A stretch of 64,000 nt of DNA from NCBI RefSeq assembly GCF_000524195.1, contig NW_020170394.1, positions 514,333 through 578,332 on the forward strand, written 5' to 3'. Shown in pieces: positions 14,001 through 26,356 of this stretch. The notes under the pieces are model-generated. The model had not been told where the DNA came from. It searched no databases and was given only the letters and a program-made list of their open reading frames with translations. The translations under genes and the position numbers were made by a program. This DNA is from Echinococcus granulosus (Eukaryota > Platyhelminthes > Cestoda > Cyclophyllidea > Taeniidae). Position 1 is the stretch's first letter; every line of letters starts with the position of its first letter.

Positions 14001-14456
14001 GAATTTATAAATAAAAGAATTTATACGTAACAATAGAAACCTTAAAACGGTTTAATGAAATTGAATAAATCTTCGTTTATATATTTGGCAAACAAGTGAG
14101 AGGGGTTGGACAGCACCAAAATCCGTGTAACACGAGCGATTATTGCGAGTTGTAGTAGTCAAATAGCCATTTATTTTTGCGGCTTGAAAACTGCTAGGTT
14201 TTTGTAGGTAATTTGACTTATTTGTACATTTACGGATTTTAACAAACCCTTAAAATGAATTTACCAAAAGTCAAAACACGTTGCTTAGCACTTTCCACTA
14301 GTAGTCTGTAGACTAGTGGCAATATCCCCGCAGCAATTTGATAATATGTTTTGATTAGGACGAGAAGTGAGTCGACTTACCAACGGGTGAGTTAGAATGA
14401 TAATGAATCGAGTCGTAGGGAGAACGACTGTAGTCTGTGCTGGCGCGCCGATGCAT
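8069..14456 (-). CDS. bZIP transcription factor, paralog 1 of a tandem trio
   Basis: Predicted DNA-binding dimeric transcription factor of 253 aa. Model: exon 1 14456-14381 (25 codons, beginning MHRRAS, donor GTAAGT), exon 2 9282-8966, exon 3 8437-8069; all junction phases agree. Exon 2 is Asp/Ser/Tyr-rich with TSSTDDFDFDQSY, like an acidic activation region. Exon 3 holds the whole bZIP: basic motif RNNEASRRSR, then a zipper with I, M, L and L at successive d positions and Asn at a central a position, then ELDSIIEEAKA. The Asn-Asn-x-Ala-Ser-Arg core recalls PAR, C/EBP and ATF-like bZIPs without matching one I can name. The 5.1 kb first intron and exon 1 are the least certain parts; an ATG at 9298, in frame with exon 2, is an alternative start. 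Neighbouring paralogs lie at 18.3 and 26.4 kb on the same strand. Confidence 0.75.
9299..14380. other. Long first intron of bZIP paralog 1 (5.1 kb)
   Basis: AT-rich and mostly featureless in the spliced model. It contains a plus-strand exon-like open stretch at about 13339-13615 that ends in a good donor (AAAG followed by GTATGT), and an exact tandem pair of a 16-bp AT-rich unit at 13991-14022. No transposon or RNA gene recognised. Confidence 0.4.
13991..14022. repeat. Two exact tandem copies of a 16-bp AT-rich unit
   Basis: The unit ATAAATAAAAGAATTT occurs twice without mismatch. It is a simple local duplication inside the intron of bZIP paralog 1, with no evident function. Confidence 0.85.
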
Positions 14457-14511
14457 TATCCGCTAGGTGTACTGTGTGCAGGAGATGTGCCTCTTCTCCT
14501 CTTATTCACTG

Positions 14512-14530
14512 CCTTTTTATAGCTCACGTG
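14512..14530 (-). promoter_or_regulatory. TATA box with upstream CACGTG, promoter of bZIP paralog 1
   Basis: On the minus strand TATAAAAAGG occupies 14521-14512, and an E-box CACGTG lies just upstream at 14530-14525, within a GC-richer island of about 150 bp. The proposed start codon is at 14456, which leaves room for a transcription start about 30 bp below the TATA and a 5' UTR of roughly 35 nt. A GTAAGT donor follows at 14380. Confidence 0.55.
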
Positions 14531-17500
14531 CGCACCGTGTTTGCAAGAGGCAAAGTGCTATGTCGGAGTTGAAAGGCCTAACTATTTCCTGCCTACTTAA
14601 ATAAGGCTTTACCGACAATTATCCTATTCTCGCTCCTTTCTAGTCGCTTCGCCTCGTTGCTTCAAAAATTTGATGGTATTGCAGTTTTGTTTGTGAGCAA
14701 GTTATACTCACTCACAATTCCATGTAATACGCTCGCGAGATTATGCGCCTTAGCCAACTCCGCTGCAAAGGATAAGAAAACAATTTAAGATCGGTGTAAC
14801 TCTTAACCGCAGGCAGCAAATACCAAATTTTTAAGGGAAATTAGTGATCCTATAAAAATGAGAAATGTTAAGTCGACCTCATTCTACGGCCCCACAAATT
14901 TTTATTCTATTTTTCATAGATTCAAAACATATTCCACCAAAGTGTGCATGGTAGTGCAAAGTTAATTATGGTCGGAAGTAATGGCCAGCTGGAGCTGCCA
15001 TCCAAGATCCTTCAAAACTCTCTTCCTCGTAATGAGAAGTTAAATACAAGTTCTTGTCATCAAATACTCAGATAGCGGTCGTTTGGCTTCCCAGAGATAT
15101 TTTGTGGGGCGTTATTGCCTTTGAAGTATCAAACTAAACAGTCCTTTAGAGTTTGATAACAACTTGTTACTGTAGCCACCCTGTAATTTCTTGGATCAGC
15201 TAAAACAGCATTTCTTTCGTGAAAATACTGGGTTTGCCAGAGCCGCTCCCATACTAAGCTAAAGGACGTTGGAACATCCAGCAGTTGTTATATGGCCTAC
15301 TTTGTAATCCTCTCTAAGAGCATACCGCAGTAATTTAACAAAAGTTGACTTCATCATTTCTACCTTTTCCAGATAAAGATGCCAAAATCCTCGACCTTTT
15401 TCTGCTTGATAAAAGTTCTCTCGCAAAAGGTAATCTACCCACGGAGTCGTAGTGCTGTGAGTCCTTCCCAAAGTTGCAATAAAACGCAACAGCATTGCAG
15501 ATCGCCTACCAAAATACGGAAGAGTTGAGAGTTCGAGCTGATGATCGAGAAGAGTCCCAGCACTTAAATATACAGTCAAACAAACCTCAATTCATTGCAT
15601 CACATTGGGAATTAGTATTATTGTATGTGAATACACTTCCACCCTTATTTTGATATTTATTTTTCTGCCCATTTTTAACTCCTTATTCATAACATCACTC
15701 ATTTCCGACGTTGACTTACGGTGAATGTGTAATCTTATAAGTAATGTCTTTTTATTATGCTGTGGAGATTATACATCATCTTTTGTGCAGTGAAATCTCT
15801 CCATTTTCGTTAGCCAAAGCATATTATCGAGCATGGAACAAAACTAAAAAAATCCACTGAAATAAAAACAGTTTCGTGCGACAACTAACTCCAGTGTATC
15901 AATGAAAGTTGGAGAATGTTTCAAGAAGACGTGTCTCAATATTCTATGATTATAGTATGGTGGTGTTTATGAATTGTGCAGACTTCATTACCGTTTCATA
16001 AGATATGAATGTTGAGCAGTTAAATTCGAGATTTGAGTCAAAAATTCACTGAGCTCATTGATAGGACGTGCTATCCTGGTTTCATCAATGTTTAACAAAT
16101 AGGCTTTTAATAAAGGCTGCCTTAACTTTCTTCAAACGTTCATCTTGCAATTGAATGCTGAAACAAGAACAACACTTCCGAAGTTCTTGCTGTCTCCAGA
16201 GTACCAAAATACATATGTTAACCATTTTCACAACATTTTGGACCTTACTACATACAATGGAGCTTTGTTACTTTCCGAGATGGTTTTATACTTACGAACT
16301 TTTTAAGATAAAATAATGTCAGGTGTAAAATTATTGTTAAAAACTAATGCAAAATTGTGCTGGAATCCAAATTATCATCAAATTATAATTTCACGTTTTC
16401 ATTATTACGGAATTACAGAAGACACTTTGTTGTCCTTGCAGCTCAGGAGCTGTTCACCTATCAAAGTCAGGTCATCATTATGTAACCCCAAAGCGTAATT
16501 ATGTTATTGAAGCAGGATGAAGCTTTTAGGCCTATGTAAAATACTCCATTGTTGATGAGAGCTTAAACAACTATCCCACGTTAGAATGTGTATATCTTGT
16601 GAACAAATGCGAATTGAGGACCTGAGTTACTAGTGGCAGTCACTTTATTTGGTCATAACCTACTTTGAGGACCTTTCAATGCACCATCATTTGATCTTCC
16701 GCAATGATCTTGCCCACGACTTTTCTTTTTACGAACCTTCTTGTTGACACTTTCTTGTGCGACGAAACATCGTCAGCCCTTCCACGTATGCTCTGTGACT
16801 ACAGTATAAAAAAGGACTGTGGTAAGATAAAGTGAGTTGAAGACGTCATTACCTATTTTCTTACGAAGTATTTGGGAACACGAAGACCCTATCATCCAAG
16901 TTAGCATGCGGAAGTGCCAAATGTCTTTCGATGCTTCTGATACTTTTCGAATTTTGTCAGTAGTGTATTCATCTGCAAAACCCTAACAATAATTGGGAAA
17001 TTTTTAAAACAATTTCGCGTTCATCATAAACAGTTCGATCACTTTTCTAAGTGGGGAATCAAGTCTTGGCAAGTCCATATTTCTAAATTCCCTCATGACC
17101 AAAAGTTGGGTACCTCAATCAGATCGCCATGCATTCTTTCATGTTTACCAAAATCAGCATTTAAACATCATCAAGCACTAGTAAGCTGCACTACTGAAGC
17201 AGTTGAAGTCGTAGTTATTTATGTGATAAGATGGCGATCCATTTCAACAGTTCAGGTTGTCGCATATGGGATTGCAACCCGATTAAGGAGAAAAAGTGAC
17301 ACTGAGAAACTTTCCAGCCTCTACTTTTTTAAACTGTATACAGACGAAAAAATCAGTCTAGCGGTTTAAATTCTGGCTTGATTTATGCCGGATTAAAGGA
17401 TTACTTTGAACCTCCAAGCCAAGTTCCTACAATGTAATTGAAACTAGCCTACGTAGTATTAGAACATTTGGCATTCTCATTTGTAGCAAATACGTGGGAG

Positions 17501-18333
17501 TATTCCCTTTTGTCTCATTTCCTGGTTTTTCAAATTTGCCTCCGATATTCGCTCTTTATTAATCTACCTATTCTGTACAAATAACTTTAAATTTATTTGA
17601 CATTTATCTATTGAATTGTTAAAACTGGATGAATTTCACTTTTCTATGTCATAAAATGCAATATTCTCCCGAAGGGCTTTAAAACCAAAAAGGTTGCAAA
17701 ATATGTATGCACACAATATTGAAGCAACACCTGAGAGGCGTTTTTGAAACGATGGGGAGGTGGATAATGTAAATAAAGGGCACAGATTGCAGTGAGGCTG
17801 ACGTTTAAAAGAGAGCCACATTTCGGAGTTTCACTGAAATATTTTGGGGAAAATTCACCAACATATACCCCTTATCTTAAAGTAGGGATCTCTAAATTAC
17901 AATCTTGGGTCACATTCTCGCTCTCACATAGTTTGTATGCCAACCATAGACATGTATTGTTCATGACTTGTAAAACTCAGAAAACAAGTGTTGGATGTGG
18001 GAGACATCAAGACATTACTAACGCAGACATGGTTAAGCCTCACTTTAGCCATAGTTTTGCAAATACGCACGTAACTTGACAGCAGCCTTTGGGAGGCATC
18101 AAGGCGTGTCGTGTAACCACACCATATCGAACTAATTTACGTCCTCGTAACTCGATGACTACAAAACATCATTTGCTAGTTTTGAAGAATAGGTACCATT
18201 AAAAAAATAAGCTAGTGGCGCATCAAGAACTAAGCGAAAAATGATGTAATCAACAATTGTATAAAAAAAAATAAAACAAAGTGTGGAGATGAGTATGTAC
18301 AGATGGGTGTGTTTAATTCAATTTGTGCATCTG
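14531..18333. other. Spacer between bZIP paralogs 1 and 2
   Basis: AT-rich spacer. A minus-strand open frame at 15579-15259 has a protein-like composition (it contains FWHLYLEKVEMMK) but no recognised family and no convincing splice partners, so it is not called as a gene. Nothing else recognisable. Confidence 0.4.
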
Positions 18334-21300
18334 CTACTTTGATGGACTATTTGGTGGAAGGACAATAGCCTTAGCCTCGTCGATGACCGAGTCCAGTTCG
18401 TCCACAAACGCCTTTAGCTTGCGATTGGCAACACGAAGCTTGTCAATCTCGCTCTGCATCGCAGCGAAGCGCTCCTTCTTCATGGCCCTCGACTTCCGCG
18501 AGGCCACGTTATTGCGTTGCCGTCGATCCTTCTCTCTGTCCTCGGCGAAGTTGCACTGGGTCGTGGAGGACTGAAGCTCACAATCCTTGGTCGGAGATGT
18601 GGTATCCGTTGATGACGCTTTTGCGTTTTTCGCCTTTTTCTCTTCACAGGCTTGCCTTCCCGATTGGTTCTAAAAAAGTGCCCACAATTACTAACCCTCT
18701 AACAGTGAATCACCTCCTTGTAAAACAAAATCAATTATTACATTAGAGTTGAATTTTGATAAATAACTGTTTATTTTTTTAGCAATCACCTGAATTGTCT
18801 ATGTATTTACTGTTAGCTAATGAAATGCACGCATATCTCATAACCTTTTTGATTTGATAAAACATTTCGACGCGTTTAAGGGACCTTAAAGGTGGGATTT
18901 GGTGTATTCTAATAAATACCTAAGCTTACATCGACAATTTCCACAAGCTGCTTGATCAGGGTGTCCTGCTGCGATAAAATCTCTTCCCATTCGGGTCCAT
19001 TGGCAAGATCTTCAAGGGATTGTGACGAAAAGATGTTGTGAAGCTGAGGGCTATCCAAAGGCGAAAGATTGTCATCTTTCACATCAGGCCTGTCACATTC
19101 CATCGCTTCAATCTCTGTAGCAGACTGAAGAGTTGTGCACTTCTCTAATTCAATAAAAGCATCAGAAAGCATATCTCTATTGAGTTCTGGTAGTTTTTCT
19201 ATTGGCTCAAGTGAGCATAAGTAATTTCCGAAAGCGGAATCCGAATTAGGAGGTGTATCATTCATTGATGCTAGTTCTATATCAGCCGCTATCTCCGGGC
19301 AATAACAGTACGTTAGGTCAGTGAGATGCGAATCCGCAAAGTCGTAATCGAATTGGTCTGTTTGGAAGGTCCCGAGATTGTCTTTTTTGTCAAGAGAAGA
19401 TACAACTCTGATTACAGGTATAGTAGACCGCTCTAAAAGAAAGACGAAAAGATTTGCATATATCAATGAAAAATGAAGGCGACTATGTAGATTTGTTCCT
19501 TGTGGTATGCTGCAGTAATTAAAAACCGGTGATTTTATAAAGTATTCAGTCATCGAAATTTGGGCATTTTAATACAATCATCGGTTACGCCTTTAGTCTC
19601 TTCTAGCATGACATATAATACAAAGATCCGAGGTATTCTACTTCAAGTTAGATTTTATCACTTCATATTGAGGCAATCCTATTTTAGACATTAATTTCTG
19701 GTGTCACGCATTTACACCTTTCAGTGACACGACACGTGTAAATGTTATGTAAAGAACAATTTCACCAAAAACTAAAAAAGTGAGGAGTTTTTACTAAAAA
19801 TTACCTGGTGAATCCACTCTCATCATTCGAATCTTGGAAGACCTTCCGAAGGTACTTTGTTTTGTATGAACAACTTCCCCCCTTTCGTCGGATTGCTGTG
19901 GACAAAATAAGAGCTTTTCCTGCTTCTGGCATAGTCTTTGTGTATTTCTGGATGGTGTGGAACTGCTTAGAAGTCTAATGTTGATGGCTTGTTGGGTAAA
20001 ATCCCTGGAATAGCTGGTTCGCAGACTAGGTGCTTTCCAGTTTGGACCCACGGCGAGCGGTGTTAGGGATCGTGTTTGCCAACGTCTCTTATAAACACCT
20101 TCGCGTGCCATCGGGCAGTGGCCTTCAAACTACGTAAGCCAATAAAACTGCAACCAACTCCATGCACCATAGCAACGTTAGAGTAATTCCGTCATTCTGG
20201 CGACATAGTGATTGCACCATCGTTGTAATGTGATTCATCACACACTACGTGATTACTAAATTGGCAGTAGAAATGATAGCAAACGAGGTGGAAATATCAT
20301 TGCATAATCTTTTACAAACTGTTCTAAAAGTTCTTCCCACCACTCATGCGCCTGGTCATTCCTAAAAGTAGATTTTGGGTGCATTCATTGTAATTCGATT
20401 TCCAACCTATTAGATTCATTTCAATGGAACCAATAAGGGACTGCCAAAGAAGTGTCGGCTAACAAAAGCCTTTCGAAAAAGAATATGAACTACTACTATT
20501 AGAAAATAACCTTATCTTCCATATTCATTTAAAATCAATTGCAAAAATATATCGAGTTATAATAAAAATTTAATGGTATAGTCGGTTTAAAACATACAGG
20601 TCGAATTTGACGCTAACCAATCCTACGGTTCTTATCAATCCAAGGTTTTCCATTACATAGATCAGTGCAACTCCAGTCGATGAAGCCGTTTGCCTGGTCT
20701 GGCAGAAGCGCGCAACCTTCTCACTAACCCAGGGCTGATAAAAATACGAAAGACGTATCCGATAACGTTTTTAGTAAACTATACTGCCACACAGAACGAT
20801 GTGACGGTAACCGATTTCACCCCGTCACCATACTTGTAAGTGAGATCCAACATCCTATTTCATCCAAAAAATACGAGGATGAGTCCATTTATGGAAACAT
20901 ATATTGGTTTCCTGACATTCCAGCATTTATTGAAAGACAGTAAAAGTATAAAGTTTGCTTTTATGAGATAAAGTAGAGTATATTCGGTGATCATGGACAT
21001 GGAGAATGCCATTCTGTGGCAGTCAAAGCGTGGCCCATAGCAGTGTAGACCAGTAGTTGAACAAAATCAAGTGCGATACGAGTGTATAGGGATTCACTTA
21101 CCCAAATTTTATCCTTTGGTGGAAGTTGAAAAAATGACTGCTGATTTCTTATTTCAATATTGAGCGAAATATTTTAGTATTGGCTTTCGCTTCCACCAAG
21201 ATTAAAGCTAAAAGTTGATGGGAAATCAAAGATAATGAATGATAGGGGTAGTGTTACATTCACCGTATTCCTCGCTATCAAATTTGTAATGGATGGAAAG

Positions 21301-23499
21301 CCTTATATTACACAGTAAAAAACACTAATAATTTCTAGTTGAAGTAATTACCAAAATCGGCGTTACCGTGCCATTATCAAGTTTCTGAATTAACTCCGAA
21401 TTGCGCAAATCATTCGTATCATACCTCTCGTCAAATCGACGAGTCCCTCGGAGAGCAAATACTTCAGCTCAACGCAAACGGTTAAGAATGTGCCGAAGAA
21501 AAAGTAAATCAGTGTCTTACCTTTATCTCGAGATCAAAACTGAAGCATTAGGACAATTTCTTATAAAAAGTACTAATAAAGTTAAAACGGGTTTTTACTC
21601 TGAAGTAGAAGCCGGTAGTTTCATCACTCCCTCAAACCAAACTATTTACCATTGAAAAGAAGTAATCATGACAAAACAATTTTTGTCAGTCTTTATTTAC
21701 CTATGTCATGGCACATCTGTTCTCTAAAGCCCTCTCAATCACTAAATTTTCATGCACGCTCACTCTACCAATGGACAACTATTTTTTGTATTAATAATTT
21801 ATGTGCGTAGTTTTGTGTCATTTATGCCATGTTTTCAAATAAAGGTCGTTTTAAATTGAGGGACGCATAATTAAATGGGTGAGCTAGAAATTTTCCTTTT
21901 CATATGAATTGAAAGAACTTGTGAGCTAGGTTTACAGGGCAGTTGATTGTCATGAATGGGTATAGGGTGCTCCAAAGACTGCCCTACCAGAGCTTACTGC
22001 ATATGGTGCAATCACATATTTTCCGCTCCAAGTGATTGAATTTGCTTGTTAAACCTATTTCTACCATTTCCACGAAAGAAGTAATGCACTTAGTTAAGCA
22101 TTTCCTACTTTTAAACACGCTATTCGCGACTCAGAGCTCCTTATATGACTTGAAGAAATTTGTATTTGGACTAGTAAGACTAATAGCGGTTTTATTTTGG
22201 CAAAATTTGTTAATGATCTAGTAAAGCCTTATTAAACGAACTCTGATTTTCAGCTAATGCTGTATCATACTAAGTTTAAGAAAAGTTACGCTTAAATAGT
22301 TAGTTGACTTAAGCAGTCGAAAATTTCATCCCATCTAAATCCGGGATAGTCTTTTCCTTTACTAGTAACAATTTGCTATTCCCTAGCTGAAAGACCATTT
22401 ACACTTATGTCAAAATGGATGAATAAAGGCAAGGGATTTTCGGACACGAAAGTTTGTCGCGGTTTCTCCTGTCGCAGACTTGGTGTACACCGAAGCGTTG
22501 ACGATATAAACTGCTGGCTCAATCTCTATACTGCTCCGAACTCAACTATGCCCTTTCGCATGCTAGCCTGATCGCTTACAAGAATGGAAAGCCGTCATTT
22601 GCGATGGATTATCTTTTCCACATTGCCGTGACTGTGGCTTTACTGAAATAAAAGTGTAAGTTAAGTCATTTTTCTTTTCCTATTAATGACCAATGATTTG
22701 GCTTTAATTACTCAAGAGCTATGCGACACTTGGGCAGATCCCACTTTGAGGGCCATCACTACTGATCATCAGTGAATATCTGACTAAGGCTTGTCGTCTT
22801 AATTCATGCACTGTTGATTCTACTATAGTTCTATTCATGCCATAGCGCGGACATCTTTTAAAAAATAACCCAAAACTTTCGTAAGGTCTTATGTGAGCAC
22901 TTGCCCTCCCTTTAAACATCAAATATTTTCGACAGTGAGTTAAATTTTACCAAACAAAAAATAACGGCCACACCGATAGGTAACGGTCTTTTGACTTAGT
23001 GCCATACTACTTTATGTACTGTGTGTGTGTGTGTTTATTTTGACCAATGCATTGTAGTGATTTTCTAGGCGAGCAATGCTGTGAAGAATTGTGCGGAAGT
23101 TCTAAAGGAGATCCCTGTTGCAAGTGTGAATTGCCTGAGGGATGATGTGCTTTGTGAAGACGTAATGAAATTCGAGAAATAAATGGAGATAGGGCGAGAA
23201 CAGAATCACGGCAATATTTTGTGCGCTTACTTGGCATAGGCCAGAAGAGCGTGGTCAGTGCGTGGGTTGACAGTATTGTGCAGCTGGTAAATCCTTAGTA
23301 CCCTTGCATGGGGCGCATTTTCAGCTCATATCACTTGTGCGTAGTGCATAGAAGAGGCCGATGAGTCTATCAGAAGTCAACTTTCTTATCAATCAATGCA
23401 TGCCGATATGGATGACATGCATACACGTTCACTTTTCCAAGTTTAACTGGTGCGAAAGGGCGTATTTGTGGCGGCTTTTGTGTGACTTACAAATGGCAT
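18334..23499 (-). CDS. bZIP transcription factor, paralog 2 of a tandem trio
   Basis: Predicted 390-aa bZIP factor. Model: exon 1 23499-23491 (ATG CCA TTT, donor GTAAGT), exon 2 20129-19805, exon 3 19432-18930, exon 4 18669-18334; phases agree at every junction. Exon 2 is basic and Ser/Thr-rich. Exon 3 is acidic and contains FQTDQFDYDFADSH, resembling the DDFDFDQS stretch of paralog 1. Exon 4 carries RNNVASRKSR, zipper d positions M, L, L and L, a central a-position Asn, and ELDSVIDEAKA, and ends LPPNSPSK. Exons 3 and 4 are well supported by sequence character and splice sites. The 9-nt first exon is inferred from its donor and frame; the ATG at 20111 is the conservative start. The 3.4 kb first intron and GC-rich promoter island echo paralog 1. 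Confidence 0.78.
20130..23490. other. Long first intron of bZIP paralog 2 (3.4 kb)
   Basis: AT-rich, with a short TG microsatellite at 23020-23034. Just upstream of exon 2 on the minus strand lies ATTGG followed by CTTACGTAG, a PAR/C/EBP-like half-palindrome that could also mark a downstream promoter. No mobile element or RNA gene recognised. Confidence 0.4.
23020..23034. repeat. TG dinucleotide microsatellite
   Basis: An uninterrupted run of seven TG units plus one base, inside the first intron of bZIP paralog 2. Confidence 0.85.
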
Positions 23500-23616
23500 T
23501 TGGGTGATTTACGATGAGGCAGGAATGTACATGAAAGTGTCGATCATCCAGTGTGTTTATCGCGTGCGCTCTTCCGCCCACGCGCGGCTGTCGCAGAGCC
23601 AGGCTGCAGACGACTC

Positions 23617-23660
23617 ATTGCATCACGCCTGAGAGCAAACACCCTCAGCCACCAACCAAT
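23617..23660 (-). promoter_or_regulatory. CCAAT box and C/EBP-ATF-like composite site upstream of bZIP paralog 2
   Basis: On the minus strand an ATTGG (inverted CCAAT) at 23660-23656 is followed about 30 bp later by TGATGCAAT at 23625-23617. In vertebrates TGATGCAAT matches the C/EBP-ATF response element bound by bZIP dimers such as ATF4-C/EBP. Both lie in a GC-rich island about 120-160 bp upstream of the proposed start at 23499. The motif matches are seen directly; use by the local bZIP proteins is inference. Confidence 0.45.
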
Positions 23661-26356
23661 CAGGCTTGGGTGTTAGGCTGCATGACTGCCTTCCTGTCTC
23701 ATCAATTCATTTTACACACGCTTTCGGCATCTCCTAAGCGCAAGAAGTTGTAAGTCGATGAGAGAACCCACGCAGTAAGGGGATGTTGCTTGCAGTTAAT
23801 TGCACCAAATGTTACGATCTGAATAGTGTTAGTTGGAATCACTATTGCTTTGACATGCTTGTTTTCAACGCCCGTTCTGATTTTTTGTCTTCAGGGAAGG
23901 AGATTACGACTTTTCAATGGTAAAAATTAACATTGAATTTGTGCCATATTATTGGGTCGTGCTAATACACTCATCGTCTGAAGTGCACTGCCACGATTGC
24001 TGAAAGGAGGAAATTGTAATAGTATTTCATAGCACAAGGGAGTAGTATCAAAATTGTTTGGGTCAGCCTTCAAAATGAGCGTGTTTTAAGAACTTGTAAT
24101 CATTGCCTTTCGCAACCTAGTCTATTTCCTAGATCCTTTTAGCCAAACCATTTAAGTTGAATCTCTTTTAGTTGCGATGCCTCCAGGAGCAGTGACAAGC
24201 GGTCTTCAAATCGGGAATATGTTCAATACAACAAAATGTTTGGTATTCTTGCGAATACTAGGAGACTCTTTACAAAGGTGAACAAACCGGACCACTCTGT
24301 AGCAAGAGTATAAGTGCATTGAGTGCGTGACGCCTTTAGATACAAAAAAGCCTTTTTATTTTTTTGCCTTTTTTTGACTGATCATGTGCACCGTTCGATA
24401 GACGAGTGTTGTCAAAAGATATATCACTGGGTAGTTTTCATAACAGAAACAGTAAAGATGCCTCGCTGGCTATGCCTATCAGTGGTTAACTTCACCACCA
24501 ACCAATATCCCAAATATACAGGTTAATAAAGATGGAAGAATTGTCTTTCCTCCTTTGTCAACGAGTTTCCCTTTCCGAATGTGTATCGACGGAATATCAC
24601 GCTGTCATCGCTCTTGGCAGTTCTGTGTCTACCGTCCTGTTAATTCTGAATTATTTACAACTTACCTTGCCTGAAGAACTTAAATCCAAATTACATCATG
24701 ATCCGGTGGTAAAATGTAAACTTTGTCCTTAAGTTGGGAAACATAGACCTAAAAGAATCATATCTGAAAAGTACATTATTGCCTTTTATGTTGGGCAGCA
24801 CATAGAAGCAAAATTCGTCATTTTAATAACATACTTGTCAGTGTTAGCAACTCCAGGCATACCTAGTCACCAATGGGAGGTACGATTGTCGTTTCTACTG
24901 ACAGTGAAATTAGTAAGATTGCCAATTAGAAGGGAGAGAATAAGCTCTGTGTACTCAGAAGTGTAGAAAGTTACCGCAAATTAGTTGTGCTTTGGTTAAT
25001 TGGTTAGTTGTTAATCTGGTATTGTTTTAGCAGTAGAAAGCGTTGATTTCAGACCAACTTGACTGAAGTCATCGTCCTCTGACCCAGCCAGCAGCTTGCC
25101 CGAACGCAAGGACTGCTTTTCACGCTCCCCGTTCCGTTACGTATGAAGATTGTGAAGGCATAATCACCATCTCTTCGGATGATTAGCCTATAATAAATGT
25201 GACGTTTCCAGAAATCCTGACTATTAAAATAAATAATTTATCAGCCCCTGTCGGTGCGAAAGAAGTATGAATTTTAGGTGCTAAATTGCACCAAAAATTG
25301 CAAATAATGTGGAGGCAATAGAACCAAAATCTACGGTTCCGCATTGACACTGCCCATACGCCATCGGTTCCTTCATGTTCTTAAGCATTCCAGGCTACTG
25401 ATACACTCTAAGCAATGAGCTGATTAAGCACAAACTTCAATTGAATTTTTAAAAAAAGGAGACATATTTGCTGAAGCCCATCTTCAACTTTCAATGGTTT
25501 GACCGGTGTGCTGTGTTGGGAACAGCCAATAATTAACACCATTTAATCATGGCGATTATTTGCCGGTATCCGTGCCTTCGAATAAAAGTCTTGTCAATGC
25601 TAATGCCTTTGTCATCCGAAGGATACGTGCGTAGGCGATCAGTAATTGCTTGGTGCTGCGCAATGGTGGGGAAATTGATGGCTTTGTCACGAGGCAAGAC
25701 ATTTTACCTTCGCAGCCCATATCTCACTGCTATTTTGAATATCACTCATTTTCCTATTCGATATTCAAAGTAAGCATTACTAGCATAATACCCCTTCACC
25801 AAAGCAGGAAGGCGTTGATACGGGGGAGATTTTATCTAAATAGGATCACCGAATCAGTCTGTATTCCATGAAATGTGACAAGTTCTTATCCATAATCATT
25901 CGAGGTTTAGAATTTCTTGTCACAATCTCAAATAATTTGACATATTTTTGGGACAGCACAAATTAAACCTTCATTTTATCGATTCCTAAACTTTAAGAAT
26001 AGATATAATGCTTTGAGGGTCTAACGTATTCCAAACCCCATTTTACCCATATAAAACATAGTGAAGTGATAATTTACCTACTTTTCCTAATTTTATTCCA
26101 CTTTCAGTAAAATGCTTCATTTTACTGCTTATTTGACGAATTAAAATTGCATAGATACTGATCTTTCACGTCCTAACAAGTAATCAATTCTTGAAATTAT
26201 TTGGTTGACTTTTATGCAATTCCTAATCAAGAAAATTTTTCATTATGATCAACTTTATTATTTACTTAGAGATATTCATCTGAATGGTAAACCTGGCTGA
26301 AAATTCAAGGCAATAGCAAGAAAATGGTTTGAGAATTATGATGAGGATTGTAAATG
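23661..26356. other. Spacer between bZIP paralogs 2 and 3
   Basis: AT-rich sequence with only short open frames on both strands, none resembling a known family. No repeats or RNA genes recognised. Confidence 0.4.

Noticed and set aside
15259..15579. A 106-codon minus-strand open frame with protein-like composition
   Set aside because: It has no recognised family and no matching splice partners; kept only as a note in the spacer entry.
24532..24732. A 66-codon plus-strand frame with a good ATG
   Set aside because: Short, isolated, with no homology or splice partners; expected by chance.
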